Below are positions 1 through 10,800 of a stretch of 64,000 nucleotides of DNA, piece by piece (the first letter of the stretch is position 1; every line of letters starts with the position of its first letter). The notes below the pieces were generated by a model. It saw only the letters and a list, made by a program, of their open reading frames with translations. It had not been told where the DNA came from and made no database searches. The translations under genes and the position numbers were made by a program. This DNA comes from Centroberyx gerrardi. Lineage: Eukaryota > Chordata > Actinopteri > Beryciformes > Berycidae. The DNA lies in NCBI RefSeq assembly GCF_048128805.1, contig NC_135997.1, positions 16,824,116-16,888,115 on the forward strand, in the 5' to 3' direction.

Positions 1-61
1 TGTCCTGTATCCAGTGGTTTCCAAGTCACTGAAGTAAGCGGAAAGTGGGAGTTGTCCTTAC

Positions 62-249
62 CGACCATCCATGAGTGATGATGATGAGGGGATGACTGCT
101 GTTGAAGCCACAGAGGGGCAGAGTGTGAGGCTGCAGAGGGTCCAGTGTGCAGCTGTCCTCCATAGACTCTCCCTCTGAAAACAGCCTGAAGACTGAATTG
201 CCGACGTACGGCACTTTCATCCTCAGCACCCCCCTCTGCTCTGTGTCTG
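62..249 (-). CDS. lipc: lipc coding exon 2 (N-terminal lipase segment, HGW motif)
   Basis: The reading frame runs ADTEQRGVLRMKVPYVG through to ITHGWS and stops in phase 0 at a gtaagg donor. The acceptor is a tandem tagcag, so the exon may begin at 249 or 246. Both options keep the frame and differ by one alanine codon. Confidence 0.88.
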
Positions 250-2225
250 CTACACATGGGAATACAAACAGCAGAGAGAGGAGTTTTCTGTTTGCTCTGG
301 ATGATTAGCTGCACATATCAGACATGCTGGGGGACTGGATATATTTACTTTGAGGTGAATTATTACAAAGATTCACTTTATTTGTCCATGGCAGAGTGAT
401 GTAAATGTATGAATTCACGTGCCTCACAGAAAAGGCACATGCACTGTACTCAGCCCAGGCAAGAACGAGGGATTATCTCTCTCTGTGCATTGATTTTCTT
501 TGTTACTAAGCGCTGATTTATTCTAATCCTTTTCTCGTTTTGGATGAGCAAATAGTAAATCTCATCAAAACAACATTAATACATTTTAGCGAAATGATAA
601 TGCTGTGAATCCCTCTGTTTATACTATTTATCTGAGAGCAAATGGTGAAAATGCCAAGTATCATCCCTTCCTTTGTGACTCATTTGGACTGTAGCCTGCC
701 GATGGCCTTTCAGAGACATTTTGCCAGGTCATGTGAACCTCTCTGGCAGAGAGAGAAAAACCCTTTCAAGTTGTTACATAACAGCTCCCTCCCTTAACAG
801 AGCTGGAGCCTCAGTTTAAAACCTCACTCACTCACAAAATTACACATCTTTGACCAAAGACATTTCTAATTACCATTCCTTATGAGTATAGTTTGCATAA
901 ATATAATTTGTCATTCATTATTTTCAGGCAGATTTAGACATCCAGCCAGATAGCGAACATTCATTGATGGTTATTGACCATCCGCGCAGCATTGGCTGCT
1001 GGTGTGTGAAGTCCATGCTGTTAACATATCCACAATGAAAGGAATCCCTCAGTTCATTAAATCCCACTCTTCACCTTGTCTCTTGACTGTTATAACTGTT
1101 GCTATATGAACATGGGATGGGAATCTGTCTGAGAGCAAATAAAAACAGTCTGGCTTATTAGTAACAGAACCCAAACATACTCTATATTCAATGGTTTTCT
1201 AAGTGGACTTAGTACATTGTAATCAATGCTATCCAGCTTTGCCAATAATGTTGATTAAATGGTTAAAAAATGCTCCAGCAGTGCCTGCCTGTGGTGTGGT
1301 GTGATTAAAGAGGCTCTGCATATTCAGAGTGGGCTTTTAAGCTACATGTGGCTCAAAGATTGCTATTGCTCTCTACTATTTTATCTTTATTTTTTAGATT
1401 GAAAATTTTTTCACTGTCAGATTAACTCAACATTAAGACACTGACTATATGTGACGCGGAAATATGATTGAGAAAAACTGTATATTGTTTGTAAACTTTG
1501 AAGCCAAATGTGTTTGTGTTCCCAGTTTTGGTGGGATATGAAACTTGTAAAGAGATCAATTTAAAAAACGGTGTTTAAAGTGGAAAAAATAGCATGGGTC
1601 AATTAGCTGTTTATCAATATGTTCCTCCCAGCACAAAGCTCTGTAAACTCCCGCTCTCTAATTCAGTCTTCTACATTTTCCACAACATGCTCTGCAGTCT
1701 CCAGCTGGGCAGTTTGTGATTGCAGCATGGTGCCCCCTGTTGGAAAACTGCCACCAGGAACTTCACTTTAACTACATCTTGATTTAATGGATTAAAGGCA
1801 TTTTTTTTTTTTTTTACCTTGAAATGTATTGTCCTGAGCTTTTGATACGAGGACTGACAGTATGTGATGGCTAAATATAAGTTATACATTTTACATTTAT
1901 ATTGAGGCTGGAAAAGGTTTTTGGGTAAACACTGGGTAAAATCAGACCTGTATTTTGTCATGATGAGATACTGTAGGTCCAAATGGTTTATTTCAATCTA
2001 CCAGCCAAACTCTTCAAGAACGTTGTGTCTTTGACATTCAAATGTAGTTTTTTCATGTGAATACAAAGGCAGTCAAACTGAAAAAACATTTGTGAACGTG
2101 TTGCATCTTTCCTGTGATCGTTTAAATGTGACAATTCACTCACCTGTTCGATTTCCCTTGATTTTCTTCCCCTCACTCAGGTGATATGTGAGCAGCAAAC
2201 AACACAGGATTCTGAGCACAGCCAT
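62..2225 (-). CDS. lipc: Hepatic triacylglycerol lipase, 5' part (coding exons 1-2; continues beyond left edge)
   Basis: Secreted liver lipase that hydrolyses triglycerides and phospholipids of HDL and remnant lipoproteins at the endothelial surface. Two coding exons are visible: 2225-2144 (82 nt, 27 codons plus one base) and 249-62 (188 nt), joined in phase 1, giving the first 90 residues. Exon 1 encodes a hydrophobic signal peptide beginning MAVLRILCCLLLTYHLSEG. Exon 2 ends with CGFNSSHPLIIITHGWS, the N-terminal lipase strand with the HGW oxyanion-region motif; NSS is a likely N-glycosylation site. Both donors are good (gtgagtg and gtaagg). The catalytic Ser, Asp and His lie in later exons outside the window. 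Endothelial and lipoprotein lipases share the HGW region, but the CGFNSS context and linkage to aqp9 and aldh1a2 favour lipc. In teleosts this would be the lipca copy if both duplicates exist. Confidence 0.9.
250..2143 (-). other. lipc: lipc intron 1
   Basis: About 1.9 kb of AT-rich intron between the two lipc coding exons, with gtgagtg at its 5' end and the tandem tagcag at its 3' end. A poly-T run of about 15 bases lies at 1801-1816. I recognise nothing else in it. Confidence 0.8.
2144..2225 (-). CDS. lipc: lipc coding exon 1 (signal peptide)
   Basis: The ATG at 2225-2223 lies in a good Kozak context (gacaccATGG). Twenty-seven codons encode a short positive start, a Leu/Cys-rich core and a basic stretch (KKIKGNRT). 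The exon ends in phase 1 before gtgagtg. The start is chosen because the signal peptide follows at once and the frame joins exon 2 exactly. Confidence 0.85.
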
Positions 2226-2297
2226 GGTGTCACTATCAACACAAGCACTTAGCTAATCCCTTCGACCCAACACCTCTCCAGTGTGGAGGAGAGAAGG

Positions 2298-2308
2298 TAA
2301 ATATATCT
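2298..2308 (-). promoter_or_regulatory. lipc: TATA-like element upstream of lipc
   Basis: On the minus strand the sequence reads agatatattta, 73-83 bases upstream of the lipc ATG. This would place a start site near 2270 and give a 5' UTR of about 45 bases. A CCAAT box (minus strand agccaatcag, plus 2490-2499) lies about 190 bases further upstream. I saw no clear HNF1 or HNF4 consensus. Confidence 0.4.
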
Positions 2309-4194
2309 AGTGAAGGTAGAGCCTGTAGATGAGACTCTTTGTCTATGGGTGTAGGATTTAAGTAGAGGTCTTTCAAGGAAGTGTTATGAGGCAGAGAAAA
2401 AGCAGAGAAGAGTACACATTGTACCGGACTGAGAGGCAGGGGAGGCACAGGAGTAACGGTTTATGGATAAAGGGGGACTTGGTCTTGTCCTGATTGGCTG
2501 TGGGCCCGGCTGCATAGCTCCAGCAGATTGTGAAAGGCCAGAGGTGGGAGGTGGGGGGTGGGGGGGGGGTGTGTGTGTGGTACAACGTGCTGATAGTGAG
2601 AGGTTTCAGTGAGAGGTAGGATAATAAATGACCCCAGATCCTCCCTTTAGACTCCTATCTACAAGTGTTACTAACAGCCTTTATGTTGAAATGTTCTTGT
2701 GTGCTTGTTGAGGCTACACAACCAACATTTCTATACTATACTGTACTATAGCCTTGGCGTAATTAGATCTGGGATTTCCCAGCATTGGTTCAATATGTCT
2801 TTGAACTCATCTAAACTGTTGAAAAGTGGCACTTTGTTACAGTATAATAACTGTAAGAAATGCAACTCATTTTGAGACATTAACAAAGAGATGCATGTTT
2901 AAAAATGTCAAATTATGCAAAGATTATTCAGAATTCAGAGATCTCAACCAAACATTTGAGGAGCTTATTGATCAATGTATATTGTTCAGTATCTTTAATC
3001 AAGGAGATTTTACTTTACAGGTGACATCTACTGTCTACATTTCACAAGATTGTCTCAAGAACCCTTGTGTATGTTGTCATGTCTTGTTATTTCTAAAATA
3101 AGCAACTGGCAAAAAAAACCTCTCGTGTTCAACTCAACGTTGCTATTAATCCCATTCTACAAATATTTGTTGGAACAGAGTGGCACAGCTTCTCCTGGCT
3201 GGCAGCCATTATCTGAACACCAGTCATTATGTACTCAATCATGTACTTTTACACTGGGACACAATAACCTGTCACAGGCATGGAAACGACCGACTTATCA
3301 ATCAATGGTCAAGTACAGTGTCACTTAACCTCGGCAACCGATACACTTACAAATAACTTTATACATGTGCATTACACATGGTCCATACACTACATGTGAG
3401 GTAAATGATGTGTGTAAACACAGTACACACATAGTCTCATAGAGATCCTTAGCTGTTTCTTTTGTAATGATACAACACTTATACAGTCAGTTACACTACA
3501 GGCTTCTATAAGAGGTTCAGCCTATATTCACTTTTAAAAATCTTTAAAATTTTGTCTTTCCCACTAATAAAACTGATATCAGCCCAAATTTATGCAGTTA
3601 TCAAAGGGTTTAAATTTTAGCTGCTGAAAGGTTTCTCCAAGTTAATTTCCCTATTGAGCTCTACATAATAACATTAACCAGCAGTGTAAGTCTTACTGCT
3701 AAACAAATGTCTCCTAAACAGTCTCATACTATTAGATTCATAATGTATTGCAGTATATGTTGTTATGCCCCAATGGATAATGTTGCATTGCATTTAAAGC
3801 CAATGGGAAGTCACTTTGCAATCTCTGGTTTTCAGCTGCACCCCAAATTCACTTGAATACTTAAATACCATCAGTGTGATTCATGTTGTTTTAGTGGCAA
3901 TCAATAAGTTATGAGGTCATTCTAAAATTCAAACACAGACTCTGACTGGATGTGATGACATCGGACACTGATTGGCAGAGAGCACCAACCTTGCCATTAA
4001 AATGTCATGACACTGAATTTGAGTGGGTAGAAATCAAGTTGATGGCAAAAAAAACAAAAAACAAACAAACCTCACGCTATTCTGTTTGATTGGATGCCAA
4101 GATGTCTTTATAGCACATCAATGCATTATATTTTGAATAATCTTTGGTCTCTCTATATAAACTCTAACTTAGTTTGTGATTTCCTTATAGCATA

Positions 4195-4224
4195 GCACAC
4201 ACACACACACACACACACAAACGT

Positions 4225-4264
<40 letters not shown>
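4195..4264. repeat. (CA)n microsatellite
   Basis: About 70 bases of CA dinucleotides interrupted near 4219-4225 (aaacgtg). It lies about 240 bases from a TG array of the opposite polarity. Confidence 0.97.
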
Positions 4265-4267
<3 letters not shown>

Positions 4268-4505
4268 GTGTTTGGAAAAGCAAAGGTTCGTGATGTTGTT
4301 TGCTCTTCCAAACTGCTCACCTGCAGATTTGACATCACACATTAAACAAACTGTGACTTTAACTCTTTTGGTGCCGGACTGAAACAGCAGCTAGAAGCTG
4401 TAAAGAAAATGTCTTACAGTAACTGCTATTCTGTCCATGCTTAGTTCAGTAAACAGGAGGATGAACCTCATGGGCACACACCTGAAGCCTGAACTACAGC
4501 AACAT

Positions 4506-4508
4506 TTG

Positions 4509-4570
<62 letters not shown>

Positions 4571-4576
4571 TGTGTC
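4506..4576. repeat. (TG)n microsatellite
   Basis: About 70 bases of TG with single interruptions (gcg, tat). With the CA array at 4195-4264 it forms a long imperfect inverted repeat that could pair as a CA/TG hairpin. Confidence 0.97.
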
Positions 4577-5084
4577 TTTGCTTCTATGTGGGAAAGGGAA
4601 TGACCAAACATGCAACATGCAGATACACCAGTGTTTCCCATTCAGATAATTGGAAAATATATCCAGTTCTGTGAGAATGAATTCAGGTTGAATTAAGGTG
4701 AAAAGTGCATGTAAATCAGCTGAATCAGCTGCAGTTAATTCTTATTCTGTGTGTTTCGGTCTCGTATAGCTGGTATGACCCATTAACGTGATGGCAGGTT
4801 ATTATTCATGTCAGAGACAGGATGCATTATGGGGAAGCACCTCGCCTTGAAACCACTGAGCCTGAAAATCCACACTTCATCTATTCTCCATGATCTTACA
4901 TAAGCTTTTCCAGTTGTCTTCCTTTAAAATTTTATGCATTCTTGTTGCAGTTGGCGATCTAATTGATGATCGCAATTTTACACACATTTATTTTTCGGAT
5001 TACATATGGATGATGGAGGCTTAGAGTAACAACCGATGCTTTTATTTGTTGTAATAATGGGGTGCTTCATTTTAGTAGCCTCAA

Positions 5085-5107
5085 TGTGTGTGTGTGTGTG
5101 TGTGTGT
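5085..5107. repeat. Short (TG)n microsatellite
   Basis: About 11 TG units in the aqp9-lipc interval. Confidence 0.9.
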
Positions 5108-7646
5108 ATGAAATATAGTCAAGTGACAAAAACTATACATTAGAAAATGTGTACGTCAATGAAACATCAATTAACAATAAACATAATTTATTGTTTTTGG
5201 AAAATCTACATAATGTGTAAACAAACACAAGTCACAACAAACTTGTTACTTTTACAAACTTTATTCCATCGTAAGTAAGAGAATTGGTGTAAGAATAGAT
5301 TTTGAGGAAAGACAGCTGCTAGAAGGCTAGCATTCGAGAAAAAATATTGTTGGAAAACTGCCTTATAAAAAGCAACATAAAACAGGCAACAAAAACAACA
5401 GCAAAAAACAATAAAAATATAAAAGTTAGTCCTGACAGGTTGCAACTCAGGACAGTCATACCAACATCACTGTATAGGACGAGGAAAGGACCGGGAGGGT
5501 GAAAGCACTGGATGAGTAGCAAAAACAAACCACTTCACTGACTAGGAAGTGAAGGGGTTTAGGGAAACAAACACGTTCAACAGCTTTTTTAACATACACA
5601 TTAAATCTAGTTCAAAAGTAGGCCACATACAGGGTTTGGAATGCAACGAGCGTGCCATGCGTCAAAATGGTTTTGGGGGAAGCAGTTCTGGGAACTGAGG
5701 ATACTCTATATACTCCATATATACTGCATGTTCAACCCGGAATAAACAGCACAATCTCTGTTGGATGGAAAGTACATGGTGGCACTGGCTTTATTCCCCG
5801 GAATGGCATGATTGTTTTTCTGTTTAACACAAGGTCACAAAGCAAAACTCTTTGATTTGGGTGATTCTCACATTGATAAACAAGTGTCCTATGAATTGCC
5901 CCACCTTCCTGGTGTTCAGTATAATCTCACAGTTTCTGTATTTCAAAGCGGTGGTTCAACTGACAACAATAAGACGTGATTCATCAGCATAAGCCAATGA
6001 GCAGTGGGGTGAAATGCTGCATCTCACAGTGATACCTACAAAATATTATCCATTTTTCCATGCTGGGCCACATGTTACAAGTCATACTATTCTAAAAATA
6101 CATCTTGTTGACATTGTATTGTGTTTCTCGTGACAAATTCACAGCTGTATACACAGGAGTTTGAAACTCAAACCACATTTATTAAAGGAAAATGCCAGTG
6201 TTTTCCACCTATTGGATTTTTTCCCTTCATCACACCTCTATTTTACATTTGTCAATTTCCCTTTGAATAGCTTTGTTGTTAGCATTTGGGCAGCGTCCCT
6301 AGTAGGTCACGTAGTGATGATGTCATTTACCAATGCTGGCATAAGTCAGCACCAACTACAGACTTGGAGCCGAGCCTAAACCAAGCCAAATATATTCTTA
6401 TTATACCTTTTTTTTCCTAATCCCTGGACACGCTTGGAAGAGTTTCTTATGTAAACAATTATTGCCAGAGGTTGCATATTGTTCCTCATGCATTGATTCA
6501 AACACTACTTATCCAGGAATTCACTGGCATTTACAGAAGTGTCTGCAGGATGTGGACACTTAAATTTTTCATGTTGAATTATGGCTTTTCAAAAACAAGG
6601 ATGTTTTTAACCAGTAATGCAATTACGTTATTCAACAAAGTAATGCAACTTTGGGTGTTACAATGCCACGTATGCACTGGACAACAGGGGGATTTGAAAC
6701 AGCAGAGAAATAATGGAGATGAGTGGGAAACTCAACATCTATACTCCGGTATAATCCTTTAAGGCTGAATTTTCTGCATAACTGTATTATAATATAAAAA
6801 CTACTGCTGAGAAACCAGTATCAGCATTTCAGAGCACAAGTCCATAAATGTGTATTTACACACATGCAGTGATTAGGAATTGCACTGCAGGGGGAGCAAG
6901 TCACATACCTATGACAATTAAAAGAAGTGAAACAAAGTAGGGAACACACTCCACAAAGCACATCATTACATAGCACATTGGCTAAAAATATGATAATTTC
7001 CTACATTCTCACAAAGTTTTAGCAGCTGTGCTTAATATATTTAATGCCCGTTTTCTTACACAGTGAGTAGTAAAAAAGTGTAACTGCTGTATAGAAACTT
7101 GGCAAATATTTCTAACCAGAGGTGAATATCCCAGTTAGGAAACAGGACACTATGGGAATGCTTTTAAACTATCATGGAGAAGAGACTCTCCATACATGTT
7201 TATATTATCACGTAATTAGAGGGTATGCCTGAGATATTGGATAGTTAAAATCTAAGCTAGAAACAGTTTCAATATTTTGATATTTGAAAGAATATCCAGG
7301 GCAGAGAAAGCCTGATTTCTATAAATAGACAAGGTAAAAAAAAATCACTATCACTTTTTAAACTTAATCTTAGAAAGGCTTCATAAAGCATTCATGCATA
7401 TTTTATAAATGACTATAAAATGAAAGTGTACAGTCATTTAGGTAATATACTGTATGTTCCTAATATTAAATGCCTTGTACGATTTTTGATGCACATCTTG
7501 TATTAAACCATTATCAAATGTAAATTCTCAAAAAAGCGACTGAGGGATAGAAATTGCTTCATTTAGATGAACATTTTTGCCTGTTGAGGACGAGAAAGGG
7601 AGACAGCTGCCATGACTTTGTTGCTTTGCAGCCCTCGTTCTCCCGT

Positions 7647-7809
7647 TTAACTCATAGTTATCATTTCATATTTGTCCTTGACGTTGTTCTCCTCCTGTTT
7701 TTCAGGCTCTGGGTGGTGCAGCTCAATGAAGACAAAGTATATGGCAGCGCCCACCGCTCCGCCCACCATGGGCCCCGCCACAGGAATCCACCACCAGCAA
7801 CCTCCAGCT
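7647..7809 (-). CDS. aqp9: aqp9 coding exon 6 (last helix and C-terminus)
   Basis: Encodes AGGCWWWIPVAGPMVGG and AIYFVFIELHHPEPEK, with a C-terminus ending KYEMITMS and TAA at 7649-7647. The acceptor ctgcag is preceded by a pure TG array starting 14 bases into the intron, which replaces most of the usual pyrimidine tract. Confidence 0.94.
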
Positions 7810-7822
7810 CTGCAGACACAAG

Positions 7823-7862
<40 letters not shown>

Positions 7863-10800
7863 GCTATTTACCTTGCACCAAAGACTATATTGAAACTCGG
7901 TATTGTTTACTCACAGACTACCGCACATAAATTATTGCTGCACCAAAAGTATATCATAAGAAAGTTACTAATCATCACTAATGGTACGTACGCCTTTGCA
8001 ATAATTGCTATAGTACCCTTTTAATAAGAAAATGCAAATGAACAACAACATAACTTATTATATGTTATTTATACAGAAGCATGTCTCGATACAACTTTTT
8101 CAATCTCAGTCCCCTTTCATTTCAGTGAAGTAAAGTGCATCTCCAATCTGTTTCTATATGATTATATTTATGCTTAAAAGATGTTACTACCATCTTACTT
8201 AGTGCTAGTTATATTGATAAGCAGTTATCCCAGATTACAGTAAAGTCTCAAGCTCTCTGCATATGTCTTCATTCTCACTCGACAGTGCCTGATCTGTTTG
8301 ACCTCAGAACGACTCTTTTACCTTGCCAGAGGGAGATTAGCGTCCCGCTGGTCATTGTGGCTGTTTTGAGCCTTTACTGTAGGTGAAAGGGCCTCAGCTG
8401 ACAGAGCTAACGCACCCTGGCACAGGCAGGAAAGTAAACAAGTGTCTGAGCAGGTCGTCTTTATTTCCAGCAAGTATTCAGGAAGTGGATGTAGACTACA
8501 GAAGGGAGGCGGCTGGATTATAGACTTTAATCTATGGCCACAGCTAAGATGATCAGGCCAGAAGACAGACAGACACCGGGTCACATTGACGCCATGTGGA
8601 CGAACCGCGGAGCCAAGCAACACTCTTCACACTTCCTACTTCCTGAAATGGGATTTACAGTAAAGAAATCCTCCACCTGGCTTGAGTAGAACACACACAT
8701 TTTCAGTTGAAATGCTTCCCGTTTTTTTTTTTTTATTATAAATCTGACTTAATGCATTTCTCTTAGCGTTGTGATTACAGAACTGCAGGGACTTTCTGTG
8801 TTTATATCACAAATCTAAAGGGTCAGATTATGTCAGATTTAGCACATACGTTATGCTTGATGTAAACCTGAGAGTACCAGAGGCTTATATATGCATTAGG
8901 CACACTAATCGTAGTATATTTGTAATGTCATATGAGACATCTGATGAGAGTTATAGCTATGGTATGGGGAGTTAAGGGGGTCAGGGTTAGGGTTAAAGTA
9001 TCTGTCCTGTAGCAAGTCCTTAGACTGCCTTCAACCACTTTACATTTTTTCTTTTTAGCATACCTTGGCAAAATGTTTTTGAATATGGTCTCAAATATTT
9101 GAACAACTAAAACAGCCTCAAAAGTGAAAACATCATTTGCAAGACTAATCAAGTATTCCTCATGATTTTTTTCTAAATACTCAAAAGTATTACACAACCT
9201 TTACGCTCAGTCTGCTTTTTTACTTTGCTATCCCTGTATGTCCTCTATTAAAGAGTGATTAAACAGACAGAAAATGCCTGTCTCTGCCCACTTCGCAATT
9301 TTGAAAAATACGAAGTTGTGGCTGGCGACAGGATGGTGGTGGGGGGGATCGGGAGTGTGAGTGACAGTGTGTCACTCCCCCAAAAGATTTGCACATATAA
9401 TCCAGGAAAACACTATGCAATATATTGTCAAGATTACAACAAGGACGGATGTGTTTCATCATAAAATTGCCCTGAACATTGATTAACAGCTGAAAAAAGT
9501 GAGTTTAGGGTTTCATCCCCTTTAAAGTAATGAAATCAAGTTTTTATAGATTCTAGAAATAGTTCTCAGAGAGTTGCTTATTTGCATTGCTTATACTCAT
9601 AGTGACATCACAGGCTTGAATTGGCTCTGCCTTATGAACTCTGAATTCAGGGAATATCTGTATGACACAGTTTTGAAGTTTAGAAGTTAATTGGAAGATC
9701 AAAGAATTTGCTTGTATGGATTTCATAGAAATCATACTTTAATCATAGTAAACCATCATAAAAAGGGAGGAAATCAGACCAATCATAGTTGGACCACACT
9801 GTTTATCTTAAATGGATAGCTGACACTAAAAGTTATTTTTTCAGCTGAAAAATAGTAGATATGGTTGTACAACAGAGAAAGCCATTAATCCTGTTCCCAA
9901 ACAGAGAGAGAATAACTGATAAAGGACTGGACTCATGATTCAGCAGAGCGGTACCAGCAAACCAAAAAGGCTGCAACTGTTGTAGTTGCAGAAGCAGAAG
10001 CCTGTATGGGAGGAGTTTAGAGAGAGGCTATGGAGTACAACTTTTGAGCAGCGTCAAAGAGGTTCTGGCAAACCATTCGGCGACTCAGGCGAAAACAGGA
10101 CATTGTCCAGGCTGTTCTCAGCAAGGGGCGGGGAAATGCTGACCTCACCTGGGGACAAACACTTTGAGGAACTCCTAAATGTGACAGACGTACCCTCTGT
10201 TCAGGAGGCCATGCTGGAAGAATCTTGAAGGTCTGAGCCCATCTCCTTGGCAGAGTCCACTGAACTACTTAGAAAGCTCCTCAGAGGACAGGTGCCAAGG
10301 TTGGACGAGATCAAGTCCTGAAATGCTTAAGGCTTTGGACGTCGTTGGGGTGTTGTGGTTACAGAGCCTCTGAACTGGCAGACAGGGGTGGCGATCCCCA
10401 TCATTAAAAAAGTGGAGCAGAGGGATCACACTGCTCTGCCTCTCTCAAGGAAAGCTTAAGCCAGTGTTCTGGAGTGGAGACTCCAGCCAATGAGACTCGG
10501 GGTCAGGAGGAACAATGCAGATTTCGTCCTGGTCGCGTAACAGTGGACCAACATTTTACCCTTTCACAGATAATTGAAGGGTCATAGTAGTTTGTTAATC
10601 CAGTATACATGTATTTTATGAATTTGGAAAGGGCCTTTTACCATGTTCCCCATCTGGCTCCAGAGTCAGCTGTTGGTTGAAACAGCTAGGCGTCTTGCTG
10701 CTAACAATGAGTCCTAATGGGGTTTGTCAAAATATCTCCAAAAAAGCTGTTTGTAGGCTCCACAGGGGAGTTGAGAGTAAATTTGACATGATGAGTTTGG

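Larger units (their letters stand above)
2309..7646. other. Intergenic DNA between lipc and aqp9, including the aqp9 3' UTR
   Basis: lipc and aqp9 are in tandem on the minus strand, so this interval holds the aqp9 3' UTR (below 7647) and the lipc upstream region (above 2225). Two long CA/TG arrays lie near 4.2 and 4.5 kb. A G-rich stretch at 2548-2569 is near lipc. I could not choose a polyadenylation site for aqp9: ATTAAA and AATAAA forms occur at several places on the minus strand. No convincing coding exon was seen. Confidence 0.6.

Noticed and set aside
2340..2400. HNF4/HNF1-like sites upstream of lipc (aggtctttcaagg)
   Set aside because: The match to a DR1 or HNF1 consensus is too poor to call, although such sites are expected for this gene.
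8975..9000. Telomere-like ggttagggtta
   Set aside because: Fewer than three TTAGGG units; not an interstitial telomere array.
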